Source: Candidatus Arsenophonus triatominarum
Lineage (GTDB): Bacteria; Pseudomonadota; Gammaproteobacteria; Enterobacterales; Enterobacteriaceae
Direction of reading: 5' to 3'
Length of the DNA stretch: 64,000 nt
Assembly (NCBI RefSeq): GCF_001640365.1
Contig: NZ_LWMI01000007.1
Coordinates: 124,001-188,000, forward strand
The notes beneath the pieces are model-generated. The model was given only the letters and a program-made list of their open reading frames with translations. It had not been told where the DNA came from and searched no databases. Every line of letters begins with the position of its first letter. The first letter of the stretch is position 1. Both the position numbers and the translations under genes were made by a program. This document shows, piece after piece, positions 53,774 through 62,650 of this stretch.

Positions 53774-54730
53774 GATGCCAATATAGAGTAATTTTAATAA
53801 GCTGTTTTCATTAGGAAAAGCCCCTTTGGTTTTAGTTAATGTCCTAAACTGCCGATGAACCGCCTCTACTGCATTGGTCGTATAAATGGGTTTTCTAATG
53901 GCTTTAGGGTATCGAAAATAAGCACTGAGCAACTCCCATTTACTTCGCCAGGATTCTAGCACTATCGGGTATTTTTCACCCCATTTCGTTTCCAGTTCAT
54001 CAAGGGCAAGCTCAGCAGCCGCTTTAGTATCTGCACGATAAACCGGCTTTAGATCAGCCATAAAGGCTTTTTGGTCTTTACTGGCAATATAACGTAAGCT
54101 ATTGCGAATTTGATGAACTACGCATAGCTGAACTTCTGTCTGCGGGAAAATACTGGCTATCGCTTCTGGAAACCCTTTTAATCCGTCAACACAAGCGATT
54201 AAAATATCTTGTATACCACGGTTATGTAAGTCAGAACGCTCAGCCAATGATGTGCTCCTTCTGTTTCAGACATATAGAGTCCTAACCATTCCTTATGCCC
54301 ATCGGTGGTTAGTCCAAGTACTGTGTAGATTGCCTTATTGATATAGTGACCATCTGTTTTATCTTGTAATGAATGGCATCGAGCCAGACAAAAGGATAGA
54401 GCGCCTCCAGAGGGCGTTGTTGCCAGGCTTTTAATTCAGGGAGTAATTTGTCAGTAATATGCGTAATAGCTCCATCTGATATTTCCAGTCCATATAATTC
54501 TGCAACATGTTTTTGAATATCACGATAACTCATGCCTAATGCAAATAACGATAGGATTTTATTATCAATATCCTCTGATAATTTTGTCTGATTTTTCTTA
54601 ATGAGCTGAGGCTCAAAAGCACCTGACCTGTCTCTGGGCGTTTTCAGTTCAAATTGACCTGATGTCGATTTAACCGTTTTTCGAATATAGCCATTTTTAC
54701 GCGTATCGATTGACGTTGTCGATAGGTATA
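53774..54730 (-). pseudogene. IS256-family (mutator) transposase fragment, copy A
   Basis: The frame at 54247-53774 reads NRGIQDILIACVDGLKGFPE, with the second catalytic Asp in ACVDGLKGF, CVVHQIRNSLRY (the IS256 C/D-x2-H signature) and IYTTNAVEAVHRQFRTLT, which contains the catalytic Glu. An upstream segment (54533-54309, ELYGLEISDGAITHITDKLL) is in another frame. The N-terminus is missing beyond IS630 copy 4, and the extreme C-terminus is replaced by IS982 sequence. Multiple defects; inactive. Confidence 0.9.
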
Positions 54731-55607
54731 GCTAGGCGACTTAATTTTGATTACAAGGTGTGTTATGAGTTATACAATTGATTTTCGACGTAAAGTAATA
54801 TCTGTAAGGAAAGCCGAAGGTTTAACAATTCGAGAAACTGCGAAACAATTCCGTATTGGAAAAGCGTCTTTAGTACGTTGGCTTAAACGACCAGAGCCAA
54901 AAAATTCAACGCCACGTAAGAGGAAGCTCGATAAAAATGCTTTAGCAAAAGATGTGGAACAGTATCCAGATGCTTACCAAAAGGAACGGGCAGAGCGATT
55001 CGGTGTTTGTAAAAAGACTATTTGGCAATCCCTTAAAAAGCTGGGATTAACCTATAAAAAAAACTCTATTCCATCCAAAAACCAACGAAAGCGACAGGCT
55101 GGCACATCAGCAAAAAAGACAACAGTATGAAAAAAAAGATAAATCTGTTGTTTTTATTGATGAAAGTGGTTTTTCACATGACACTCCACGAACTCACGGC
55201 TATTCCCCAAAAGGTCACCGTTGTTTTGGCCTGAAAAACTGGGGTGCTAAGGGAAGAACAAATGTTATTGGCGCTTTATTGGGAACAACCCTTTTTGCTA
55301 TCGGATTATTTGATTGCAATATTAATCGTGATGTTTTTTGTGTTTGGATCACAAAAATATTGCTCCCAGAACTTCCTGAAAATTCTGTTATTTTTATGGA
55401 CAACGCTAGCTTTCACAAAGGTAAGAATATTGAACAGGCAATTATAAACGCAGGACACCAGATAGAATATTTGCCTGTGTATTCACCAGATTTAAATCCT
55501 ATAGAACATAAATGGTCTCAAGCTAAACGTAAAAAGATGGAAACAGGATGCACTATCGATGACCTGTTTTTAATACATATGCTGTAATCAAAATTAAGTC
55601 GCCTAGC
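54731..55607 (+). mobile_element. IS630-family element, copy 4 (877 bp)
   Basis: Full ends with TA on each side. The left flank is IS256 and the right flank is the phage terminase gene, so the two flanks come from different sequences, as at copy 2. Confidence 0.92.
54765..55587 (+). CDS. IS630-family transposase in two frames (copy 4)
   Basis: The layout is as in copy 1, with the eight-A junction and all DDE motifs. One substitution changes Tyr to Cys in the DVFCVWITK segment. Confidence 0.85.
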
Positions 55608-56192
55608 TATACCCAGTGCGATTTGATCACCTTCTGCGCCAGCCCCCCCAAAGGGGTAACCATCCACCTCGTCAAATAAAATAATGCGACAGGTAATACG
55701 TCGAAAACCACCTGGCGAATTCGCGCCGACCAGGGTTAAATTTGCCCCATTTGAAAATTGCTTTTTAAGGATAGTCTGGCCAGTGTCTTTCGCTTTGGCT
55801 TCAGGGGCGATAGCCGTGAGTCTCGGGGTATCGCGTATCATCGGCGCGATTTCTGTTTTACTATAATCTTCGGCATCCTCCACACGCGGTTGTACCACTA
55901 AGATGGGTGACGGATCATATGAAAGATAATAGGCCACCACATGGTCAAGGATTTTGGTATAACCAACCAGGGCGGATTTCATGACAGAGACTTGCGTGAC
56001 ATCCGGATCAGTCACCGCATCCATAATGCCATCCTGATAGGCAAAAGAACGAAATTTACCGGTTTGCGCACTGTTCTCCTTGGAGAGCACTGCATATTTA
56101 TTCGCCCATTTACTGAGTGATAACGCTTCTGGGGGGGGGGGGGGGTGATATCGATGCGTTTTTGAAATAGGGCATCGGTAAATAGCTGTCAT
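55608..56192 (-). pseudogene. phage terminase large subunit (GpA family), 3' truncated
   Basis: About 195 residues of a lambda GpA-type DNA-packaging ATPase remain: LSLSKWANKYAVLSKENSAQ, VSVMKSALVGYTKILDHVVA (Walker A-like region as in lambda GpA KSARVGYSK), ILVVQPRVEDAEDYSKTEIA and RIILFDEVDGYP (Walker B). The rest of the ATPase and nuclease is lost at IS630 copy 4. A 15-base G-run at 56131-56145 encodes PPPPP near the start. Upstream of it a different frame reads a better phage N-terminus (FTDALFQKRIDITP), so the start is frame-disrupted. Confidence 0.82.
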
Positions 56193-56195
56193 GCA

Positions 56196-56774
56196 TTATC
56201 CCGCCTGTTCACAGTCATCAAGGCTAAACTCCTCCATGGCCTCATAAATGATTTCCTGCAAGGTAGCGACAAACTGTGTGTCGTTTGCGGTGTTCGCTAA
56301 TGCCCGCAGTCTGGGGCCATGTTCAGGCGCAATAGCGATTAAACGTGTACGTATCCGCGCGTATTCTTTTCCAACCTGATTGATCATATCGAACCAGGGG
56401 AGAACTTCACCCGATTTAATACGGTGCTCCAGTTTTACCAATTCAGCTAAATAGTGCTCTTTGATAGCGCGTGATGCTTCCAAACTGCGGATTTGCTCAT
56501 CATTTGATACTAATGAAGCATATAACGATTCTGCACGTTGTTGAAAATCATGAGTATCAATGACCGTTGCTTGATGAGGCGCTGGTTTTTTCTTTGCGTT
56601 TTGGATACGAAGATCATGACTGTCACGATACTGTTTTAGATTTTCATCACTGCTTTCAACATCAATCTCGCCATTGAGCATCACGATATATTTTCCGCTT
56701 TTAATCCATCGCGAGATAGTTTTACGGTTTACACCCGTATGCTTGGCGTACTCAGAAATATTCATCGTCGACAT
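56196..56774 (-). CDS. phage terminase small subunit (Nu1-like)
   Basis: The 192-residue protein begins with a winged-helix/HTH (MNISEYAKHTGVNRKTISRW, then IKSGKYIVMLNGEIDV), as in the DNA-binding domain of lambda Nu1. A long helical part follows (SLEASRAIKEHYLAELVKLE). The start at 56774 (MSTMNISEY) gives the HTH at the N-terminus; the frame extends 47 codons upstream through repeat-like sequence without similarity. It would recognise cos DNA and recruit the large subunit. It sits 3 bp before the large-subunit frame. No other virion genes are present. Confidence 0.8.
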   Translation of the reverse strand: MSTMNISEYAKHTGVNRKTISRWIKSGKYIVMLNGEIDVESSDENLKQYRDSHDLRIQNAKKKPAPHQATVIDTHDFQQRAESLYASLVSNDEQIRSLEASRAIKEHYLAELVKLEHRIKSGEVLPWFDMINQVGKEYARIRTRLIAIAPEHGPRLRALANTANDTQFVATLQEIIYEAMEEFSLDDCEQAG

Positions 56775-56935
56775 GGGACATTCTCCACAATCAATGGGAC
56801 ATTGGGACACATGGGGCATAGCGTGTGACATGCCCCATAAAACAGGGGACACAAAATCCAAATAATTTTTCGTTAACTCGATGAAATAAAAATAAAAGTG
56901 ACCCTCCCATATCATGGGACATGGGACACAAATTC
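56772..56935. repeat. cluster of TGGGACA/GGGGACA motifs upstream of the terminase
   Basis: Within ~165 bp there are about seven copies of (A/T)GGGACA or GGGGACA/GGGGCAT, e.g. near 56775, 56800, 56808, 56816, 56845, 56914 and 56920. Some are spaced 8 bp apart (ATGGGACATTGGGACACATGG). A cluster beside a Nu1-like gene is compatible with terminase-binding (cosB R-type) sites or phage operators. Confidence 0.5.
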
Positions 56936-57142
56936 AAAAACGTTTAGCTAGTGAAATACTGCGGTGCGCAATGCCCACCTTTTATGAAAATGTTAGGAAG
57001 GACCCAAAATAAATATTATAATAAACAATAGTTTATTGTTAAACGGATTTAATTAAAAACCACAAATATATTAGCTATTTTGGAAGTCTTAGACGCATTT
57101 GGCATCACAATAATGTTAATTATTTGAATAATCTCCATCAAT

Positions 57143-57334
57143 CACGAGTTTCGCACAGGCATATAAAATTCCAGAAATGGCTTAAAAGCAATGGTTAATT
57201 TGCAAGTTACTAAAACGTATAAATTTATTTAAATTATAATAAGTTGCTTTTAATTTATAAGATTTTATCTATTTATATATTATGCTGAATTAAACTTAAA
57301 AATAGAGCGTTTTTTTATTGGTGCGAAACTCGTG
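57143..57334 (+). repeat. MITE copy 8 (192 bp)
   Basis: Perfect 5-bp target duplication TCAAT (57138-57142 and 57335-57339). It lies 114 bp upstream of the pentapeptide-repeat gene and may affect its promoter. Confidence 0.95.
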
Positions 57335-57448
57335 TCAATGTTAAAATGTGATACAGACTGATTACTATTTAACACAGATAAGTTATTAAATGGATAAACC
57401 AAAATAAGCAGATGAAGTTTATTTTATACTTTTTGGAAAATAGAAAAT

Positions 57449-58789
57449 ATGGCATACGTAAATTTGAATGCAGAACGTTGTTCAAGTTTTGCTCATCATA
57501 TAATGGATGTTAACAATGTAGAAGGTAAAAATTTAATAACATCACCGAAAGGACTACTTGAATATATAATAAATTTTTTTACCGCAGGAGGGATCAAAAG
57601 GGAATTATCTAAGCAATACGATAATTTTATTCAAGCAGTAACTCACTCTATTGAAGAAAAGAGCGCTGATCCAAACTCTTATCATTTGCCTGAGAAAATG
57701 GAATTTAATTTCAAAGGTTGTCTAGTAACAATTAGCCCCTGTGATTCTTCTCCTGATAGGGTAACTATTAGCGTTGAAGGACAAAAAGGAGAGCGTTTTA
57801 CTTCAGAAATAAGTGAGAAAGAGTTTAAAAATGTCGCTACTTTATTGTTATTGCAAAAACGGCTTAATGTAAATGTTAACATGAAGGAAGGTAAGATAGA
57901 TTTATCCGGCATAAATCTATCTGGAAAAAATTTATCGGGAATTAACTTAGAAGGAGCAAATTTATCATTCGCAGATCTAAGCGAGGCCGACTTAAGCGGA
58001 GCAAATCTGGAAAAAGCAAATATAACGCATTCAATACTCAATAAAGCCAGGCTAATTCAAACCAATCTAAACGGAGCAAATCTAGAACAGGCTCAATTAA
58101 AGAATGCAAATTTAAATTCAGCCTTGTTAAATAAAGTAACAATGCTTGGTACTAATTTAATCGGATCAACGCTTATTGATGCAGATTTAAAGGAAGCAGA
58201 TATAAGAATATCTATCTTGGCTGACGCAAATCTACAGTATGCAAAATTAAATAAGGCAACCATTGTCGCCTCAGATTTAACACTTGCAGAGATGGCTGAA
58301 ACAAATTTAACAGATGCAAATCTGTTTTCGACAAAAATGAAAGGGGCAAATCTGAGCAGAGCAAACCTAAACCAAGCAAAACTAAGATATGCGAACTTAA
58401 AAAAAGCAGACCTAAGTCAATCTATTCTAATAGAAACGGATTTTTATCAGGCAAATCTATATGGAGCAAATCTGGAAAAGGCAAATTTAGCAGAAGCTAA
58501 TCTTCACCAAGCAGATTTAAGTTATACCAATTTAGCCCAAGCTATATTAGTAAAATCTAATTTAAGCAACGCAAATCTAGAAGGCGCTGTCTTACAAGAA
58601 GCTAATCTGACCCAAACAAATTTAGAGAGTGCAAATTTAAGTAAAAGTAATTTAATGAAAGCGGTGTTAAGAGAATCTAATTTAATCAATGCAAATCTAG
58701 AAGGCGCTATTTTGAAAAAAGCCAATATTACAGAAGCTAATCTGAATGGTGCAAACTTAACTAAAAGCAATTTTAAAAAGCTTCGTTGA
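57449..58789 (+). CDS. pentapeptide-repeat protein, PipB/PipB2-like putative T3SS effector
   Basis: The N-terminal ~150 residues are globular and contain SPKGLLEYIINFFTAGGIKR near residue 31, which closely matches the Salmonella SPI-2 effector PipB2 (SPKTILEYIINFFTCGG) in its secretion/translocation region. From residue ~150 to the end there are about 55 pentapeptide repeats of A(N/D)L-x-x type (e.g. LSGANLEKANI), predicted to form a right-handed quadrilateral helix. PipB2 recruits kinesin-1 to host vacuoles, but its C-terminal LFNEF motif is not seen here. A frameshift near 58782 truncates the original C-terminus, which continues in other frames to 58950. Confidence 0.82.
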   Translation: MAYVNLNAERCSSFAHHIMDVNNVEGKNLITSPKGLLEYIINFFTAGGIKRELSKQYDNFIQAVTHSIEEKSADPNSYHLPEKMEFNFKGCLVTISPCDSSPDRVTISVEGQKGERFTSEISEKEFKNVATLLLLQKRLNVNVNMKEGKIDLSGINLSGKNLSGINLEGANLSFADLSEADLSGANLEKANITHSILNKARLIQTNLNGANLEQAQLKNANLNSALLNKVTMLGTNLIGSTLIDADLKEADIRISILADANLQYAKLNKATIVASDLTLAEMAETNLTDANLFSTKMKGANLSRANLNQAKLRYANLKKADLSQSILIETDFYQANLYGANLEKANLAEANLHQADLSYTNLAQAILVKSNLSNANLEGAVLQEANLTQTNLESANLSKSNLMKAVLRESNLINANLEGAILKKANITEANLNGANLTKSNFKKLR

Positions 58790-58950
58790 GAAAGATGCTA
58801 ACTTAATAGAAGCTAATTTTATATAAAGCGAAATTAAAGCAGACAAACTTAGAAAATACAGGTTTGACCACAGCAAATCTTGACTCTAAAACCATAATGA
58901 ATATGTTAGCAAAAAAAGCGATATCGAAACTGGGTAAAATTTATGGTTAG
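58790..58950 (+). pseudogene. frameshifted 3' extension of the pentapeptide-repeat gene
   Basis: After the current stop, further repeats are readable in other frames (DANLIEANF, then TNLENTGLTTANLDS) and a non-repeat tail (KTIMNMLAKKAISKLGKIYG) ends at a TAG at 58950. The ancestral protein was about 500 residues with a basic C-terminal tail. At least two indels separate it from the present frame. Confidence 0.75.
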
Positions 58951-59077
58951 AAAATTCAATACATTCTATATACAGTTAATACAAAATATTGATTATTTGT
59001 AGTCGCTCAGGCTTGATCTGACAGTTACCGGTTATTTATACAGTACCTGTCAGGTTAAATTTGATTTAAATATTTTG
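58951..59077. other. short intergenic with inverted CTGACAG repeats
   Basis: CTGACAG (59018-59024) and CTGTCAG (59047-59053) form an inverted pair. The stretch TTGATCTGACAGTTACCGGTT resembles the leader of the adjacent IS481 element, so this may be a scar of another IS481 end. Confidence 0.4.
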
Positions 59078-60192
59078 TGTTAGTCTTAACTTAATCTGAC
59101 AATTCTGATTTGAAAAAGAACGTTACCGGTTTTAATTAACATCATTAGATAATTAAATAAAAGGTAATTCTATGTATCAAACAAATAATCCTATCATCAA
59201 ACATAAAGTCGGGTTACTTAACCTCGCTGAAGAGCTTCATAACGTATCAAAAGCCTGTAAGGTTATGGGTGTTATCCCGAGATACTTTCTATCGCTATCA
59301 AGAACTTGTTAACGATGGTGGGATAGACGCTTTAATTAATCAAAATCGACGGGTACCTAACGTAAAAAATAGAGTAGATGAACAGATTGAAAGCGCTGTA
59401 GTTGAGTATGCGATTGAATACCCTGCACACGGTCAACACCGCAGTAGTAATGAACTAAGAAAAAAAGGCATTTTTGTTTCGGGGAGTGGCGTTCGCTCTA
59501 TTTGGCTGCGCCATAATCTCGAAAATTTTACAAAACACCTAAAAGCGCTTGAAGATAAAATCGCAACAGAAGGAATTATCCTGTCAGAATCACAAATCAG
59601 TGCTCTAGAAAAGAAAGCGCAAGATGATGAAGCCTGTGGTGAGATTGAAACAGCGCATCCAGGTTATCTGGGTTCACAAGATACTTTTTATGTCGGTCAT
59701 TTAAAAGGCGTTGGTCGTGTTTATCAACAAACTTACATTGATACTTACAGTAAAGTCGTTCATTGTAAGCTTTACACAACAAAAAGCGCGATAACGGCGG
59801 CAGATTTATTAAATGACAAGGTTCTCCCTTTTTATTCCCAGCATGAGTTACCGGTGTTACGTATACTGACGGACAGAGGCAGTGAGTATTGTGTAAAGTT
59901 GAACATCACGATTATCAACTTTATCTCGCTATCAATGATATTGATCCGTTCACCTCAAACTAATGGGATTTGTGAACGCTTTCATAAAACTGTATTACAA
60001 GAGTTCTATCAGGTGGCTTTTCGTAAGAAAAGCTATAGTGCTTTAGATGAATTACAAGCTGATTTAGATAAATGGTTAGCGGAATATAATAACCAACGCA
60101 CTCATCAAGGAAAAATGTGTTGCGGTCGAACGCCTATGGCAACTTTATACGAGGGAAAACAACTTTGGAGAGAGTAGTATTCAAAAATCTGT
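59078..60192 (+). mobile_element. IS481-family element, right end lost
   Basis: The left end begins TGTTAGTCTTAACTTAATCT, and the leader matches the remnant at 5317-5590. The right terminal repeat is not found; IS256 leader sequence follows the transposase stop. Confidence 0.75.
59173..60177 (+). pseudogene. IS481-family transposase, frameshifted
   Basis: The start MYQTNNPIIKHKVGLLNLAE at 59173 is followed by an extra base in GGTGTTATCCC near 59268, which breaks the frame relative to the remnant at 5317-5503. The frame resumes as SRDTFYRYQELVNDGG. The catalytic domain has TYIDTYSKVVHCKLY (Asp), RILTDRGSEYCVK (Asp) and SPQTNGICERFHKTV (Glu). Another indel/deletion after SEYC changes the expected sequence before SPQTNG. 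Inactive. Confidence 0.88.
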
Positions 60193-60359
60193 GTCATATC
60201 TTAAACTCAAAAAAAGAAGTATGACATATGAGAAATCAATCATTTAATTTTGATGAAGCGTTGAAGCAATTACAATCAGGTAAAAATTTACTCGGTACGG
60301 ATGGAATACTCACACCACTCATAAAACAGCTGACCGAAGCTGCCCTGCAGGCAGAAGCA
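60193..60359 (+). pseudogene. IS256-family transposase N-terminal fragment, copy B
   Basis: The leader and first 44 codons (MRNQSFNFDEALKQLQSGKN to LTEAALQAE, from 60228) lie on the plus strand. They join head-on to the C-terminal half of another IS256 copy in the opposite orientation. The junction is at CTGCAGGCAGAA / GCAGCCGC. Confidence 0.85.
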
Positions 60360-60912
60360 GCCGCTTTAGTATCTGCACGATAAACCGGCTTTAAATCAGC
60401 CATAAAGGCTTTTTGGTCTTTACTGGCAATATAACGTAAGCTATTGCGAATTTGATGAACTACGCATAGCTGAACTTCTGTCTGCGGGAAAATACTGGCT
60501 ATCGCTTCTGGAAACCCTTTTAATCCGTCAACACAAGCGATTAAAATATCTTGTATACCACGGTTATGTAAGTCAGTCAGAACGCTCAGCCAATGATGTG
60601 CTCCTTCTGTTTCAGACATATAGAGTCCTAACCATTCCTTATGCCCATCGGTGGTTAGTCCAAGTACTGTGTAGATTGCCTTATTGATATAGTGACCATC
60701 TGTTTTATCTTGTAATGAATGGCATCGAGCCAGACAAAAGGATAGAGCGCCTCCAGAGGGCGTTGTTGCCAGGCTTTTAATTCAGGGAGTAATTTGTCAG
60801 TAATATGCGTAATAGCTCCATCTGATATTTCCAGTCCATATAATTCTGCAACATGTTTTTGAATATCACGATAACTCATGCCTAATGCAAATAACGATAG
60901 GATTTTGTTATA

Positions 60913-61793
60913 GCTAGGCGACTTAATTTTGATTACAAGGTGTGTTATGAGTTATACAATTGATTTTCGACGTAAAGTAATATCTGTAAGGAAAGCCGAA
61001 GGTTTAACAATTCGAGAAACTGCGAAACAATTCCGTATTGGAAAAGCGTCTTTAGTACGTTGGCTTAAACGACCAGAGCCAAAAAATTCAACGCCACGTA
61101 AGAGGAAGCTCGATAAAAATGCTTTAGCAAAAGATGTGGAACAGTATCCAGATGCTTACCAAAAGGAACGGGCAGAGCGATTCGGTGTTTGTAAAAAGAC
61201 TATTTGGCAATCCCTTAAAAAGCTGGGATTAACCTATAAAAAAAACTCTATTCCATCCAAAAACCAACGAAAGCGACAGGCTGGCACATCAGCAAAAAAG
61301 ACAACAGTATGAAAAAAAAGATAAATCTGTTGTTTTTATTGATGAAAGTGGTTTTTCACATGACAGACACTCCACGAACTCACGGCTATTCCCCAAAAGG
61401 TCACCGTTGTTTTGGCCTGAAAAACTGGGGTGCTAAGGGAAGAACAAATGTTATTGGCGCTTTATTGGGAACAACCCTTTTTGCTATCGGATTATTTGAT
61501 TGCAATATTAATCGTGATGTTTTTTATGTTTGGATCACAAAAATATTGCTCCCAGAACTTCCTGAAAATTCTGTTATTTTTATGGACAACGCTAGCTTTC
61601 ACAAAGGTAAGAATATTGAATAGGCAATTATAAACGCAGGACACCAGATAGAATATTTGCCTGTGTATTCACCAGATTTAAATCCTATAGAACATAAATG
61701 GTCTCAAGCTAAACGTAAAAAGATGGAAACAGGATGCACTATCGATGACCTGTTTTTAATACATATGCTGTAATCAAAATTAAGTCGCCTAGC
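60913..61793 (+). mobile_element. IS630-family element, copy 5 (881 bp), with empty-site proof
   Basis: The element interrupts IS256 copy C at TTGT-TA | TA-TCAAT. The equivalent uninterrupted site in IS256 copy A reads TTATTATCAAT. This fixes the ends at 60913 and 61793 and shows TA duplication. Four extra bases (GACA near 61363) account for the greater length. Confidence 0.94.
60947..61773 (+). pseudogene. IS630-family transposase, copy 5, disrupted
   Basis: The HTH half is as in other copies. In the DDE half a 4-bp insertion (GACA, ~61363) shifts the frame, and a CAG-to-TAG change at 61621 (after KGKNIE) creates a premature stop before the catalytic Glu. This copy cannot encode a functional enzyme. 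Confidence 0.9.
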
Positions 61794-62051
61794 TATATCA
61801 ATATCCTCTGATAATTTTGTCTGATTTTTCTTAATGAGCTGAGGCTCAAAAGCACCTGACCTGTCTCTCGGCGTTTTCAGTTCAAATTGACCTGATGTCG
61901 ATTTAACCGTTTTTCGAGTATAGCCATTTTTACGCGTATAGATTGACGTTGTCGATAGGTAGTGTTCTATTTCTGCCTGCAGGGCAGCTTCGGTCAGCTG
62001 TTTTATGAGTGGTGTGAGTATTCCATCCGTACCGAGTAAATTTTTACCTGA

Positions 62052-62183
62052 CACGAGTTTCGCACAGAAATATAAAATTCCAGAAATGGCTTAAAAGCAA
62101 TGGTTAATTTGCAAGTTACTAAAACGTATAAATTTGTTTAAATTACAATAAGTTGCTTTTAATTTATTGGTGCGAAACTCGTG
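62052..62183 (+). repeat. MITE copy 9 (132 bp, internally deleted)
   Basis: Both terminal repeats are present, but ~60 bp of the right interior are missing: TTGCTTTTAATTTA joins directly to TTGGTGCGAAACTCGTG. No target duplication; the left flank is IS256 and the right flank is satP, so it marks a deletion junction. Confidence 0.9.
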
Positions 62184-62298
62184 GTATTACTGAAGTTAAT
62201 GGAAAAAATCCAGCATTGTGAATATTTAATAAAATGGTTGTCATACCAAAACCCATCAAACCTAATGGGCCTGGATTGGCAATATTATTTGAACTCAT
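62184..62298 (-). pseudogene. satP: satP (yaaH) acetate/succinate transporter, 5' stub
   Basis: The first ~38 codons of a GPR1/FUN34/YaaH-family transporter remain. [20 protein letters not shown] matches the family signature ([18 protein letters not shown] in E. coli SatP), and the stub continues [13 protein letters not shown] before MITE copy 9. In E. coli satP lies upstream of dnaK on the opposite strand, as here. The start is the ATG at 62298. The gene is lost. Confidence 0.9.
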
Positions 62299-62454
62299 AC
62301 ATTCCTCTAAATGTCATTAAATATATAATATTCAATAGGATATAAATTTTTATATGCTATTAGGGCTTACATAAAGCAAGTATAATAGGTAGTGTTTGGT
62401 TCAAAACAAAGATTAAAATGACTTTTCATTTAAAAAATATTTTTTTACTTTCCC

Positions 62455-62483
62455 CTTGATGAATATTTTTATGTCCCCACTAT
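62455..62483 (+). promoter_or_regulatory. sigma-32 heat-shock promoter of dnaK (P1-like)
   Basis: CTTGAT (62455-62460), a 14-bp spacer and CCCCACTAT (62475-62483) match the sigma-32 consensus (CTTGAA, 13-15 bp, CCCCATNT) and resemble E. coli dnaK P1 (CCCTTGATG). Confidence 0.85.
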
Positions 62484-62575
62484 TAATAAATAGCGTAGTT
62501 ACCAATGGTCAATCTATCAACCTGTCACAAGGTTTCTCGTTAGGTAGATTTTTTTTGAGGTCAGGGAAAAAATCC

Positions 62576-62604
62576 CTTGAAAAAAATTCATTGAGCCTCA
62601 TATA
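62576..62604 (+). promoter_or_regulatory. possible second sigma-32 promoter of dnaK
   Basis: CTTGAA (62576-62581), 13-14 bp, then GCCTCATATA. The -35 is perfect and the -10 is degenerate. It lies ~50 bp upstream of the dnaK start. Confidence 0.5.
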
Positions 62605-62650
62605 GGTTGGTAACTAGATTGGTTAAGAATTCCCTTTGGAGGCTGTTTAG

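Larger units (their letters stand above)
60360..62051 (-). pseudogene. IS256-family transposase, copy C, split by IS630 copy 5
   Basis: Minus-strand IS256 sequence extends from 62051 (SGKNLLGTDGILTPLIKQLT) through IEHYLSTTSIYTRKNGYTRK, is interrupted by IS630 copy 5, and continues 60912-60360 (SYRDIQKHVAELYGLEIS; VDGLKGFPEAIAS) to ADTKAAA. The C-terminal third with the catalytic Glu is missing, and the first ~17 codons are cut by MITE copy 9. It gives the empty site for IS630 copy 4, and copy A gives the empty site for copy 5. Confidence 0.9.

Noticed and set aside
58522-58770. Reverse-strand 82-aa frame opposite the pentapeptide gene
   Set aside because: It is the periodic antisense of a repeat protein and not a gene.
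57900-58780. Regular short repeats that could suggest a CRISPR array or satellite
   Set aside because: The period is 15 bp and encodes pentapeptide A(N/D)Lxx repeats in an open frame; there are no spacers.
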